DNA of 64,000 bases from Manduca sexta (Eukaryota > Arthropoda > Insecta > Lepidoptera > Sphingidae), in contig NC_051123.1 in assembly GCF_014839805.1 (NCBI RefSeq), positions 2,400,727-2,464,726 of the forward strand. The letters are read 5' to 3'. How positions within the stretch are numbered: position 1 is the stretch's first letter; each line of letters starts with the position of its first letter. This document shows positions 40,046 through 54,700 of this stretch, in pieces. Position numbers and translations under genes: made by a program. The notes under the pieces were generated by a model. That model had not been told where the DNA came from. It saw nothing but the letters and a program-made list of their open reading frames with translations, and did not search any database.

Positions 40046-40410
40046 TGCCTCGGCGGCGTAGTTCTGATTGTACACGGTACAAGTACGACTATCGCGCTGA
40101 GGTCCTGGTTCGAATACCGGGTCAGGCCAAAAAATTGTGACTGGGTTTTTCCCTCTTAAAAATTACTCAGTCGCAGCTCGGAGTCAGGAAGGTGGCGGTG
40201 TGATACCTCCTGGCCTCGGAAAGCACGTAAAGCCGTTTGTCCTGCACCTGATTTCTCTCCGGTCATGTCGGATTGCCGTCTCACCGGACTATGAGCGTGA
40301 AGGAACAGAGAGTGCACCTGCGTATTGCGCACACACTTGTGCACTATAATATCTCCTGCGTACCTGGCTGATCTCCGTTGAGATCGGCCGCCGTGAACGA
40401 AATTCATCTA
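40046..40410 (+). mobile_element. tRNA-derived SINE (family C)
   Basis: Head GCCTCGGCGGCGTAGTTCTG (A box) and GGTCCTGGTTCGAATACCGG (B box), a body with GATTGCCGTCTCACCGGACT, and a 3' end at CCGTTGAGATCGGCCGCCGT. The open frames over it are repeat-derived. Confidence 0.85.
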
Positions 40411-43400
40411 GGAGGGATTCGTTCCTTCATACCTTCCAGAATGCACTTATCACCCCCGGATACACAATATTATGTGAAATATTTCTTTATAACGCTAAGT
40501 ATTTAAAAAAGGTTTGTATGTCTTTTAAAATCAAACAATATACTCGTACCTATATCATTACAGAATTTGAACTATACGTCCAGTATGAAACAGTAATAAT
40601 AAAAAGTGTTTGTTATTTTCTAACATCAAAAACGTTTACGCACGCTGTTTACCGTCTTTACGTCAGCCATGAATTGCGATGCTTGTTCCAAGTCATTAAC
40701 GAATAATACGTACACTTTGAACCCATATTTTTTAAATAAAAAAGAGAGAGATTTTTTGTTTTTTCTATATTTATCTGAAACAATGCAAGTTAAATGCCCT
40801 TGACTGAAAGTCAAGTTTTAAATAGGTATTGAAAACTACACACTTTTATTTTCTTTATAATATTCAATAAACAGCGCATAGACCACAATGCGGTGTCTGC
40901 AGGTAAATACTATACAGTTACCTTTTTCTCGAGTCTTAGGTCATATGAAAAAGTTTTTTTGAGATAAAAGTAACCTATATCCTTCCCATTTCCCAGGGTC
41001 TCTAATTATCTCCATACCAAAATTTATCGTCATCCGCTCGGAAGTTTTTGAGTATATCGCGTCAGACAGAGAAACAGACGCGATGGGGGACTTTGTTTTA
41101 TCAACCGAATACAAAGGAGAAAAGGTTATCTGTTCGTCCTAATAAATATGTTTGATCAGCGATAATTTTTTACCCCATGTTCTGATTTGAACGATTATTT
41201 TTGCTTTTGATTTCGTATAACATCGGAATGGTTCCATTTTAATTTAGACATTGGATTTTAGATTTTGAAGATACAGAGAGAGACTCCTCAAAACCAAACG
41301 GAATTTAAATAATTATTTTTGTTTAGGGTTTATGATAACGTAAGTATAGTAAAAAAGCAGTGGCTACATACAAAAAATAAGTTCACGTCTGCAACCCCCA
41401 AGAAATAAAACGAGCAACGAGTGCATCCACTGTAAGCGCAAGTTAATTCCATCGTTATAACTAGGCGAATATGTAGCGTGATGACTCGACCTCACCACCA
41501 GACAAAAAAATTCTAGAACCAGAAGCCATTTTATTTCTCTGTAAGGTAAAAGGTTTACTCTTATTTTTGTTTTTATCTGCATCCAGCCCATAACTCATGC
41601 GCCATAAAAGTATAGAATGAATGCTTAGTCATTTGCTCCTTAACTACAAGTACTTAATTTTACTCTAAATATACTCCTCAAAACCCCTACAATTACAATC
41701 CAACATAGATATGGAACCAGTAACATGAAGTGTATTAAAATGTAACATCTTATGTATGAAATACTTGTAAAGTGCAATAAACTTTGAATTTGAATTTTAA
41801 CATAATCGCACTACTCAGGTACACACAAAATACAATCAATTTTACAACAATATTTTTTTAAGGATAAAAATATAATAAATATTGGCGTAAACACCGGTCT
41901 GCTACCGGCAGTACTGCAGAACTTATTGACTATATCCTCAAAAACACACAGATTACCATCAACAGAATGGATTCCGACTGCAATAACCGTTCAGTGGCAG
42001 GAACTGTACACTTGTGCACAATAATTTGAGAGCGCCGCGGGTGGCGCAGCGTCAATATCCTGTCAAGTTATCAAAACATATTTATAATGCATTTCCTGAT
42101 TATGTTTACCGACTTCTACGTTTAAAGGGCAAGGCTCTGATGGTGGTTTAGCTGATATCGGGCGTGGCGATCGTGACAACTGCGGCTAAGACAAGATGCC
42201 TTTCTTATCATTGATGATAATAGGAAAAAAAGCTGTATGTGTATGATACATCCTAGCAATAATTCGGTAAGTGTCTATGAGCGAGGAGAGCATCTTATCT
42301 ATTCCTCTCGGACTGGACATCCAAAGGCCCAATATTCGTTATGCCCTCTGATACGGCTTACATAATCTATTTATAAACATGCGAGCTCATTTTGCGAGCA
42401 CTAACTACTGCACCTTCGGTTTAACAAGATTTTTCGAAACCCGTAGTTAATAACATTGTGAGTCATCTGTCCCATAATGTTTTAATGATTAAGAATAAAA
42501 AACTGCGGCATCAGTATACACCCCTTTATAATTTACATATCCTTTCGGGATATATTATAGCCGTCCATCGCAATCCAGTTTCTGATAATCTCTCCCGTCC
42601 CTAACCGAATTCACAAACTAATAAATGCATCTAATAAATATTGAATTGCCTACATGGAAATCGATCCCGTTTTCTCAACTTTAATTTACCACAACTAGAA
42701 CAATAATAAACTGAAATAAATTAATTCATGACTTTGACATTTTTTGTTATCGCACCATATCCGTTCGCATATCGTGTATGATTCATTATTATCTTTCAAA
42801 TCGGAAACTGGTAAACCACAGGCTGATGGCAATGACATTGGACTGCGGACCTTTATTGCACACACACTCACGGCTTTATACCAGAAAAGGTAGGCAAAGT
42901 CATATCCAAAGAGCCCGCAGTAGACGTAGAATTATTTACTAACCTACGCCATGATTTCCCACTTCTCTATTCGTTTGCTGGGAAAATATTCTAATAAAAT
43001 TTTTATAGTCACCTACATCATGGCACCAATGGACAAAATTTCTCGTTTCCAAATTTATCGGTTTTAGCTATGCGTTGTCGTACAATGTTAGGTATTTAAA
43101 TTAAAAGGGTATATTTACGTAGAAAGTAGAATTAATATGTAACTAATTGTTACTGCTGCATTAACAAGGCTTGTCCGGCATTATAAAATTGACTAAGGAC
43201 CAAAACTGGCACGTCTCTATTTAGCTGTTGCGTTTCCAACTGTAACTGGAGTTGCAGTAGTCTTAACATTTTTTTTCATTTAGAAGAAAGTGTTTTGTGT
43301 TCCATACATGTTTAACTTGTAAAGTCCCATGTTGACGACAAAAGATACGTCTAAGGGTTGCGGAGACCTCGTCAACTGGCTACCTAGCCTCTTGTGAAAC

Positions 43401-43805
43401 TAACATTTACTGCAGAAAATGAAAAAATTGTGTAGGAAATGTTTTCAGTAACAAGTTCGCGTATGTGCGACGCCTTAACACGTAGTAAGGACAAGTGTAG
43501 TCAGATTTGATCGTGAGACAATTTTCGCATAATTAATAGCACAGGAATTTGCATCAAGATTTTGTCTGGCCTTACTACAATTACGTTTTCAATTAAAATG
43601 TACATTTCCAAGAATCTGTCCCGTAGTAAGTGTCGTAACCTTAAAATAATTAAATGGATTTATTACTTACCTCATTATAGTAGCTTGCATATCAACTGTA
43701 ACTGGTCGTAATATCAAAATCTTATTATCCATTGACAACGTGTCTTCTCTATTTAAATTAGAATGTTCTTAATTTTGATGAATCACGTGGTTATTGAAAT
43801 TCTTC
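40411..43805. other. Intergenic stretch with small repeat fragments only
   Basis: Fragments seen: 40960-41115 (Helitron-like, with CTCTAATTATCTCCATACCA); 41740-41800 (GTGCAATAAACTTTGAATTT, resembling a LINE 3' end); and 42858-42925 (SINE family B tail). No splice-flanked coding block. Confidence 0.45.
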
Positions 43806-43868
43806 TTCTTCGAAACGTCGGGAGAAAAATATAATACAAAAACCGCGACAAATCCGCAAAATAATTTT
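43806..43868 (+). mobile_element. Right-arm fragment of the foldback element family
   Basis: CTTCGAAACGTCGGGAGAAA and AACCGCGACAAATCCGCAAA match the right arm at 49664-49727. Confidence 0.6.
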
Positions 43869-44045
43869 ATTTCAAATAAAGAGGCTTTATAATTTGTAAC
43901 TTAGATCTTTACCTACCTATCTTGTTATGTTTTAAATTGAGTCGTAAGAAGATAGCAAATCACAAATCACGTTCTATTTGTATGCAATATAATCTCCTGT
44001 GCAAAACTTGTAAATACCTTGGTACCCATAACTCAAGAGAAACCT

Positions 44046-44230
44046 TACTTTGGATCAGGGGCGTTGCTACCCCTGTATCAACCATATCAGTGATATGGGG
44101 CCCCTGAGTTTAGGGCCCCTCTTGGCCCATATCTACATTAAACTAAGCGGGAGTCCAAAAGTTCGCACTGCCCTGAAGAGCCCCCAACAAATTTTGATAT
44201 AGGGTCCAAGGCAAACTACACTACTGCTTT
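44046..44230. repeat. Unclassified GC-richer block
   Basis: Contains repeated GGGGCCCCT/GGGCCCCTC words and abrupt composition change; probably a mobile-element remnant. Not identified. Confidence 0.35.
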
Positions 44231-44544
44231 GGGTGTTCAATATACCTACTACTTATTTCTTTTTATAATGCATTTTACAACTGAGCATATTAATTGTAAG
44301 TGGTATATGTTTTTGTTAAAAATAAAGTAAATAATAAAGATTGTGGAATGAATTGAATTCCTTTTGTAGATCTGACCTGCGTGATAACACGCTTTAATTA
44401 TTTTCGTGACAATGACCAATTAAAAGCGCTCGCTTGTTCGTGTAATAGTGTAACCGAAGATATTATTATGTTATTCATCTTATTCACTGGTATTAAGATA
44501 GATTAACCCCTTCATACTCTAGCCTTACCACTTTTTACAATTGA

Positions 44545-44795
44545 GTACACACGCTTTTTATGCCGGAAGGGATAAATAATGCACAAACTTTTAGAAGCGT
44601 GTATTCCGGATCATTATGTAATAGAGGGCTGTTCTGGTCTAACGTCATATCGGGCCCAAATACCAGAATCCAGGCTGATGCTGACAAGAGAAATCCAATG
44701 TCACTGCGCAACCCGGCATTCGAACTCGAACCTCAAATGGAAATTCGTTCCGCGCACGCATTACAACTAGACCAGCGACGCAGTCAAGCCATTTC
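44545..44795 (-). mobile_element. tRNA-derived SINE (family B), diverged
   Basis: Minus-strand head near 44795 (complement of CTAGACCAGCGACGCAGTCA) and the family B body (CATATCGGGCCCAAATACCA). Confidence 0.7.
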
Positions 44796-44799
44796 AATA

Positions 44800-47428
44800 A
44801 GAAGATAATAAAATCACTTGCATAGGTAAGTATCACGACTGGTATTAAACAGTAGGTACACCTTCTAGTAAAAGGAAAGCAAAGAAAGCCTCCTTGAAAA
44901 GCATAGCATTTTGTTGTGCACTACTTGACAGATGAAGAGTATGTCAAGTCTCATAATGCTCGGTAAAAATGGGTGTAATGTAGAGGAAGTTCTTCACTAG
45001 AAATATTAACCGAAGTTCTTTTTATATTTTGCCTGTGCCTTCTCATTCATAAAAAACCTCCTTGCTTTTCTATATATGATATAGTAAGCAGTTTGCGTAT
45101 TATCGTGCTTTTTTATATTTCATATTATATGATATGAAGAATAAAAAAAAAATATTTTTCTTGTTATCGCCAAATCAGTTTTTCAATACTCAAACACTAA
45201 AACAACACAAGACAAAACCTTAACTTTACTTTGTACTTTAAAAATACTTCGGTAATTTAACATTTAACCGGATTCTTTAATGTTTTAAGGTTTAGCACTT
45301 AAGCCCAGACCCGTAAGCAATCCTACACAATGCCTAAATAAACACACTTAATGCTCAAGTATGCGAAGCCCTTGCAATACTGATGCGTGCTGTTCCCTAG
45401 GTCATCGCCCACATACTTTAGAAGGTCCCGTCGATGTTTAGACCGAGGTAGATGTTTTCAAAGCATTTATGGGATCACATATGAATTACTTAAGATGCAA
45501 TAATTATTGTAAATAACCTGCAAACTTGTGAACTTGTTGACTCGATGTGTCACTATAATATAATAATGACATACAATAACGGAATTTTCTGCACACATTC
45601 TGTACAAAAAACTAACGCTGCGTACGTCATATGAAATTATTAAGTTTACAATGTAAATCTATAATTATAGTCTAGAAACGTGGGTGGTATAAACATGCGC
45701 AAAAGCTATAGTTTCCTATCTTATAGTAAAAGGCAGGTTACAAGCCTTAGAAGACGGACTGGACTCGAAACAATATTCGATCGCTATATCGCGGTCTAAA
45801 ATCAAAATGTGAATAAGTTTAGTAATAATATAGAGCAAGTGACGTTATTTTGAAAGACAATTATAATTTATATGTTTTATTCGTTATCTCTAACAAACAT
45901 ACAAACATCATAACAACCTTTCACCCCCGTAGCGTTAATGGAAAGATCTTAGTTTACGTAAGTACAGAATGTCATGGTCAAATTATAATATCTCGAGCTT
46001 TAGCACTCAATATTCATCCCATATTAGTAAATGGTATGGAAATTATCTATATCAGGAATACATATACAGAGCAACATTTAATAAATATCAGCTACGTAGA
46101 ACTATTAAAATTATTAAACAGTAGCAACATACCGAGAAACAATTGCCCCGGTATTCAACGGCCTGGCTGAGCTTATAATAATTAGATTTTACGTAAATTA
46201 TGAAAGGGAAGCCGAAAGGAATCAGGTTATACAGACCCGTCACCATTGCCGCTTGCACATTGGGCTACTAAGGCAATAAGAAAAAATGTAAAAGGAAAAA
46301 CTAAATTGTGAAAAATTGATAGTTGACATTTCTTTTCATAAATTACATAAGGACACAGTAAAAAACTGTCAATGACATTTTAAAAAATGTAGTCGCATGC
46401 AAAATGTAGTTATTATCGCGTCTCGAGTCATGTTAAAATTGAAGAACAGATTTCGAAGCGGTTTATAACTGTGTTATTTAATAATCAAATATTTTAGAGT
46501 TATACAATAGTCCAGTCACTTAACATAATAATGCTAAAAAATTAAGATGTATAGAAAAAAACAGACAGCTCTGATGGTTGCTGGAATACGAGTATATAAA
46601 AATAAATTCAAATCGATACTTTATGATTCAATTTTATTGATGAATAAATTAATCAATAGAATTGAAGTTATTCCATAAAACTTTTTTGAATACATTTTAT
46701 TTGTCCATTTTATTTTCAAATACCCATAAAATATAACATAATTTTCAAGCCTTTGAACTTGTTAAAAAAAACTATAACATTATATTTTTAAATTAATGTT
46801 TTTTAATCTATAAAATTCAGCCAAACACAACAAATTGGAATTGGAAATATTAAAAATATTATATGATAAATTTTCTGAAAAAATAATATAATATAATTGT
46901 AGTACCTATTTAATAGTAATGAACAAACGAAATCATAAAATATGCGGCAAGAAAAGTAAAGCTTTAGTCTCACTGCGAGCGATGAGCGGGAACATTTTTT
47001 ATGCAACTTAATGGCAGACAAGTAATCCACTCGCCTGACGGTTAAAGTAAGTATTTTGCCTATAAATAATTAAATAAATAATACTGCACTACTTACGTTA
47101 CTCCGAGATATTAAAGATGTTGGCCCATTAATAATATTAGCTGGAAATAAAATTGTTGCATATAACCGTTACATTCATATTAATGTTTTATTTTATTTAT
47201 GAGCTGAATCAGTAAGATTGTCAGTGGATAAACAGATTCTCCCTAAGTTCTAAATTCCACTTCTGTCCACCAATGTGTGCACCATATTTCTGATTCCTTC
47301 CATTCTATCGTATTTATAATACATGCTCACACACACTACACTATAATTGTGCATTTCTTATTACATTAAATTCGGTGTGGTATAACTGGATATCCTTATG
47401 CTCAATTAAGTAAACAATATATTTATAA
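44800..47428. other. Intergenic AT-rich stretch, nothing recognised
   Basis: The frame 45850-46170 (106 codons) has no motif, AT-biased codons and no splice context, and is not accepted. A short word cluster at 46194-46250 recurs at 56175-56230. Confidence 0.4.
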
Positions 47429-48468
47429 CTAGCTTTTGCTCGCGGCTCCGCCCGCGTTATAAAGTTTTTCAGGCTAAAGTTTTCCGTTATAAAAATAGTA
47501 GTTTCCCTGGAGCCTATGTTCTTCCCAGGGTCTCAAACTGTCTCCATACCAAATTTCATCTTAATACGTTAGGTAGTTTTTGAGTTTAACACGTTAAGGC
47601 AGACAGATGCAGCGGGGGGCTTTTGTTATATTATTTAGAACTTTTAAGTGAAACAATCCCGTCATACATCATTGTTGCATAACTTTAACCGTTTACGCAG
47701 CGCAGGCAACGGAAGCTCTCAAAACTCATAATTTTCCCCGTTTTTGCAACATGTTTCATTACTGCTCCGCTCCTATTGGTTATAGCATGATGATATATAG
47801 CCTATAGCACTCCAGGAACAAAGGGCTATCCAACACAAAAAAGATTTTTTCAGTTCAAACCGGTAGTTCCTGAGATTAGCCATTACTGCTCCGCTCCTAT
47901 TAGTCATAGCGTGATGATATATAGCTTATAGCGGTCCAAAAATAAAGGGCTATCCAACACAAAACGAATTTTTCAGTTGAAACCGGTAGTTCCTGAGATT
48001 AGCCATTACTGCTCCGCTCCTATTGGTCATAGCGTGATGATATATAGCCTATAGCTCTCCACGAACAAAGAGCTATCCAACGCAAAAATAATTTTTCAGT
48101 TTGGACCGGTAGTTCCTGAGATTAACCATTACTGCCCCGCTCCTATTGGGTATAGCGTGATGATATATAGCCTATAGCACTCCAGGAATAAAGGGCTATC
48201 CAACGCAAAAAGAATTTTTCAGTTTGGACCGGTAGTTCCTGAGATTAGCCATTACTGCCCCGCTCCTATTGGGTATAGCGTGATGATATATAGCCTATAG
48301 CACTCCACGAACAAAGGGCTATCCAAAGCAAAAAGAATTTTTCAGTTTGGACCGGTAGTTCCTGAGATTAGCGCGTTCAAACAAACAAACAAACAAACAA
48401 ACAAACAAACAAACAAACAAACAAACAAACAAACAAACAAACTCTTCAGCTTTATATAATAGTATAGA
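47429..48468 (-). mobile_element. Lep1-like non-autonomous Helitron with five 123-bp internal repeats
   Basis: Reverse-oriented copy of 28693-29583. The 3' CTAG end is at 47429-47432 and the 5' TC end at 48467-48468, again between A and T. It has five 123-base units (one more than the other copy) and a longer (AAAC)n tract at about 48378-48442. The element is 149 bases longer than its partner, explained by one unit plus the tetranucleotide expansion. It ends about 250 bases upstream of the gene B start codon. Confidence 0.88.
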
Positions 48469-48722
48469 TAATAAGTTTTCCCTTTCCTATTTTAATATTA
48501 TCAAAAACGAACAAGCTCACGATCTTACAATCGCTATCCGCCGACAGTTCGACGCCTTCGCAACCCAATAAGCAATATAATATTTGTTGTAAAAGGACGT
48601 GCGCGCAAATTACCACCGTGCTCCCGCCGGAACGCGCGTCCGCTGCAACCGAAAATAAACCTTGAAAGTGTTTGAGACATTGTATCGAAGATTTAGATCT
48701 AATCGTGCGAAAGTTCGCAGTG

Positions 48723-51700
48723 ATGTGGCGGCAATGTATACTGCTTACAGTAGTAATGGCTGTATCAACGGCAATTGAACTAACTGGTATGTTTCACGCT
48801 CTTAAACTTTGTGCGGTACTTTGAAATGTATAACTCTATCTTACAAATTATTTTGATTTCTGTTTTAATAACTGTCGAGAAAATTTATGTAAGTGATCAT
48901 TGTAGTCCATGCACTTCCACACATATAAGTAGTCTAAACAGTGAGACGGAATAATAACTATGTACCTGAGCTTAGAGATATATGAAAAATTTACTTTGGT
49001 GGTATGTTATTTGTATCCGCTAGGATTGCAACCAGCGTACATAGACTGGTAGTCGAACAGATAATTATTTCTCGGCAGTCATACTCTATCTGGACTGCAC
49101 ACCACCCCTGAGTGCATTAGAGTAAATTTTTCGTATTCGTGCAAAAAAATTTGAATGGATATTATAAGCAACAAAGATTTTGGCGCGGAAATCTAGATGA
49201 CTGTACGAAAGGCAAGAGTAATGCTATCTCTACACCAGTTTTCTGTACACCGGTCGAGCAAACTCATTCATCATCCAAACTAAGCTGTCTATTAATTAGA
49301 AACGATAATGTTATACTGAATCCCTAAAATTCATTTGAGCTAAATTTTCAATCATCATATAAATCTTTTCTTTTTCTAAAACTTTATTTAATAAATAAGT
49401 TTAGAAGTTTTAATCCACAAGATTATGCCAGCCTCAGTGTATTGTAAAATATAAAACTTATTCTTAATGATTTCTTATGCTTACGCGAATATTTAGACAT
49501 TGTTATAAAACTATTTTTCGGATTAATTCACGGTTTTTTAAATTATATTTTCCCCCCGACGTTAATTTTACAATTATACAAAAAAATTTGCAAGATATTG
49601 CAACTTGGACTTTTCGGACCAACACCTGGGTGTGGCGCTTGATTATGAAGGCTGCAAAGTCTTTGAAACGTCGGGAGAAAATTATAATATAAGAAAATAG
49701 CGATAAAATCCGAAAAATAGTTTAATTTCCAAACTTATTCTTAAAACAAAACATGAACAAATTAGTAATAACAGTTATACAAGTAATGTCAAATAACAGT
49801 TATATAAGTAACTGTCTCACTGTTCATAGTTTATTGGATAAATCATTTTCATCTTTCAATTTAAAAAAACAGCCCTTAGATTGTGCAAAATATTCGATAG
49901 TCAACAAATAAGAAAACCCCTTTAAACGTCTCGCTGCAGCAGATCTAACTTGTGCTTTTTCATTACCTGCTGATATTATTAACAACATTTCCCTGGCGAC
50001 TTTACCCGCGTAGTAGTAAATATTTTTTTAAATTAAAGTTCAATTAACCCATTGTGTATTTTTCCGTAATAACAGTGAGCTATAATAAAATATAGCGGCT
50101 ATAGCCTAGTTGGGTGTGGAACGGACTGCCAAGACGAATGACCGCAGGTTCAAATCCCAAGGGCACACACCTCTGACTTTTCTAAAATCATGTGTGTATT
50201 CTTTGTGAATTTATCGTTCGCTTTAACGGTGAAGGAAAACATCGTGAGGAAACCTGCACATCTGAGAAGTTCTCTATAGGAATTTCGAAGGTGTGTGAAG
50301 TCTACCAATCCGCACTAGGCCAGCGTGGTGGACTAAGGCCTAATCCCTCTCAGTAGTAGAGGAGGCCCGTGCTCAGCAGTGGGCAAGTATATAATACAGG
50401 GCTGATAATTTTATATTATTATTATTATTATAATTATATTATTATTATTATAGTACGGATTGATAGACTTCACACACCCTCGAAATTCCTATAGAGAATT
50501 TCTCAGGTACACCGGTTTCCTTACGGCGTTTTCCTTCACCGGTAAAGAGAACGATATTTCACAAAGAATACACACATGATTATAGAAAAGTCAGAGGTGT
50601 GTGCTTTTGGGATTTGAACCTGCGGACATTCGTCTTGCCAGTCCGTTCCATACCCAACTAGGCTATCGCCACTTTATATCTATAATATAAAGAATGTAAA
50701 TTATCTTTGGAATTCATTACTTTTTAATTAACAGTAATATAATAATAATACTATGGATCCGCTGTAATTAATTTACCTCAATCGACCAGACAGACTGATA
50801 ATAGGAAGTATAAACGCTATGCAATTTACTAAAACAATAAGATTTCTCAATATACACTAGATTGTGACCCTAAGATAACGAGTAATTGAGCATGACTTTG
50901 AACCAGCGCCCCCGTATTTAACTCTTCGACAATACCTACAGAAGCTCACGCTTCATCCCTGTAGCGGTAGGTAGCGACATAGATGCACGCCGAGCTTTTT
51001 TCTGTGCTTTTATGTGATTATCTTTAAACTTATTATCATGTGGTTTTATTTAATAGAATTGGCAAGTAGTAATATTATTTAGCTAAATCCATTCTGTAAC
51101 TTGCGAACTGTTGCTGCTCCTGCTGAATGATAAAATTTGTATCCGCCCGCATAGCGACCACTGTACACAAAGTGTAAAACGCATTATAATGATCCACGTA
51201 GCTGTGTCGCGTGTCGGGATGGCCTGTCATTGCGGTTTCCAAACAGGCCTGCGTAATTATAGCCACTGGCGTGAATTATCATCTCTGGTTAGCCGACGCT
51301 CTATCTGGACCCCACCTCACTTACCATTAGGTGCAGTGGGGTCACAACAGTGTCCACATAAAAAAAAAGTTTTACTTGCACGGGTATGGGTTTGCACCTA
51401 TGTCAGTATGGAAAAAGGAGATGATTGGTTAATAAAATAAATGGTTGACAGACGAGCAGTACTACCAGATGCCGAAGCTGTTCCAGCTGGATGACTACGG
51501 GGAATGCCTTTCAAGCCGCCGCGGTGCCTTCTGCCTCGGCACCTTCGACCTGCTGCCTTACAAGAACGATAAACTCCTCGATATTGTCAAGGTGTGTACT
51601 TGTGGCTTTTCTTTCTTTGTTATTGTACTTTGTTGGCAAAGACCAGATAACTTATTAAGAAACGGGGGCATCCGATATTGAATGAGTCAAAGAAAAGAAG

Positions 51701-54700
51701 AATATATGAATTTTAATATTAAACATAAACCGTTGATTGTAACATCTCGTAAACTACGTAATAAGAAATCAACTAACTACTAGAACCTGGGTCCTCAACC
51801 TAGGCGTAATTACCCCCGCAGGGTAAGTCAACTATTTCACGGGGGTAACAAAGAACCTATTCATAGGATCGTAAAAAAAGTAACAGAGCTAACGAATTGT
51901 AAGGCTGTTGAACAATTTACGATTAATAAAGATGTTTGTTTTGATAACATTTTGAAGGCGGGGTAAAATTAGTTTACTACACAGATCACAGGGGTAACAA
52001 TATCGAAAAGGTTAGGAACCACTGTACTAGACAATATAGATTCTAGTTCACTCTAAGGTTATAGGTCATGCTTAGCTGAACTTATCATGTTCGACACAAA
52101 AATAGTTAGAAGTATAATTTTCCGTCATCATAAAAAATCTATCAACTTCATAAAAATATGTTTTCAGCAATTCTCCGCAGATAAATTCCACTTCAACCAC
52201 ACACACATCCACCGCGGGTTCTGCCTCTCCCAACGATGTTCTCACCTCACCGACCTGTCCCTCAAGCCACGCTTCGAAAAGTGTGTGAATGAGGCCACGA
52301 TCTCCCAATACGGGTTGGAGACCAACCTCACCAGGCTGGAGTACTGTAAGCTGGGCAGCCGGCCGCGCACCAGACCTGTGGATAGGCTGGACATGGCCTT
52401 CGCGTATTGCGTGGGTGTTATACTCCTGTGCAATATTGTTGGAACGGCTTATGATGTGCTCCGGAACCCTGAAAATAAACGTGAGTTGAGCTCTCTATTT
52501 GTCGGTTTTGAATTGTTTAATTTGGTTTTCATATAACAATATTTTTAAGGTTGACACTTGAGAGTTCATTCAAATAATTTGCTAAGCCCCAAAATTTTAT
52601 ATTCATATTTGTGACGTCTAGAAACTAGCTTATAACGTCTGCTTGGTGTCTTATTTCCTTCACTATTAATCCTAAAGACTCCATGCTATAAGCGACAATT
52701 CAATAGATAGTATACACCATAGAAAATAATAAACCGTATTTCGTTAACACAGAATAAATAAGATATATTTTATGTAGCTGCCTTTCCAAAATAGGACATC
52801 AAATTATTCTACCTCGCCATTTTTTATGCATTTTTATAATAAATCTAGATTCAGCGATAACTAAGTTGCTTCACGATTTCCTTTTACGATTAATCGTGGG
52901 ATGATCGTTTCGAAAACATGACGGTATCGTTTGAAGATATTATACTTGAATTATGGATACATTATGAACAAACCGTTTATAAGATAGTTCTCTATACGAA
53001 TTGCGAAGGCCTGTGTGAACATGAATACGCAAATACGCATTAAACCAGCGTGGATGACCAGAAGCCTAATTTTTCTCAATAGACAAGGCCAGCGTCCAAA
53101 ATTTTGACTGTTTTTAATATAAATATGGGCATAAAACTACTAAACTCAGAGGTATCTAAAATACGTGTCAATGTACGCGTGTATTCAAGTTTGGCGCACC
53201 GTGTCAGGGACTGACTAAATAAGCCGTAAACTATTTAAGGTTTCAATTTAATGTATTTGCTTATATTAGATGTATGTAATAGGCGTAGGATCAAGTAGAT
53301 CGTGAGATCGCTCCGGCCCATAAACTTGTACAATAACATGAATGGTGAATACAAAGCTTTTAAAAATAGGGATAACGAAAAAATGACTCCAAAAAATTAA
53401 TAAACTTTATGTAAGGGTTATTAAAAAAATATTGAAAGACAATATATATAGTCTTCCAATTCATGTTTTTATGTTCCTATGCATAATATACTTCATGAAG
53501 GCGGTCCCTCGGTAACTCGGGAGCTCCTTTCATACAGTAGAGTGTAGAGTATAGACAAAACTATCTCGATCCTTTTTGTCGATTCACTGCAAAAATGGAA
53601 TAATTAGAACACATATTTTAAGAAATCTTTAATTGTTTTTATAGGTTTTTGATTTCGCGATCGGATTAAATATTAAGATTGGGATCATTGAAAATGATCA
53701 TAGATCTATATTGCAGCGCTGCTCTTTGATGTTACTATCTTATTTTTGTGCATATATGCCTGCATTACTCACACACTTTTTTGCCTATATATTAAGCGAC
53801 ATAATTCTGAGAAAGTTAGACGAATTCTAATGCGTACACAACGTAAAAGCTTACTACAAATTGATCTTATAAACAATATTTATAAGATTAATTTATAATT
53901 TATAGTTTTAAAAATATCTTAAACATTTATTTGTATTAAGCATTTATGCCTTTCCAATGCAGTTTTGAACGCGGCACAATTTCTTTGAACAATTTCGTTT
54001 TGTTTATAGTTAGTTATGCATAACATTTACATGTGGGTCAGTCGCACTCGACAACCTTCACCTTGGCGCTGTTTGCGATCAACATACACTTAGGGCCTAC
54101 ATTCAAAGAGCTAAACTAACCGAAAAGGCGCAGAATGTAGATTTAGGCAATAAATAGATGGAAATGTAACAGCGCGTAGAGTGTTTTATGCTTTTAGTTA
54201 CTAAACTAGAGCAATACGAGGCGGGCAACTGTCACAACTTACGGGTACACAAATGTGAGCCACGGCACCTGGTGGTGGAGGTCTAATAAAATAACAACTG
54301 CAGATGATTACCCCTTGACAGTCGACGCAATCATAATGCCTACCTGTTGGAATCGGGCATACCCGGAACTGGCGGGAATGCATAAAAAGATTAATGAATG
54401 AGGAGGAAGCGCGAGAAGTATGCCAGAATCGTGCAAAGTGGCAATCCATCATCTCTGCCTACCCCTATGGCATAGAGGCGTGATATGTATGTATGTTTGT
54501 ATGATCCTGTAACGCGGCACATTTACATGAGCCACTTATGTTGTGTACCTATAGTATAGTAGCTCGGAGTCTGAAATTTGTGCCCGATATGGCGATGGGA
54601 TCGCTCCCTATCACATCATGTGACGGAATACATAATGTATAATGGAAAGTGGGTTCACCAGTTGCGCCACTGCCTACCCTTTAGAGGATAAAGGCGTGTG

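Noticed and set aside
45850..46170. 106-codon open frame
   Set aside because: No recognisable domain or splice context; AT-rich codons unlike the real exons nearby.
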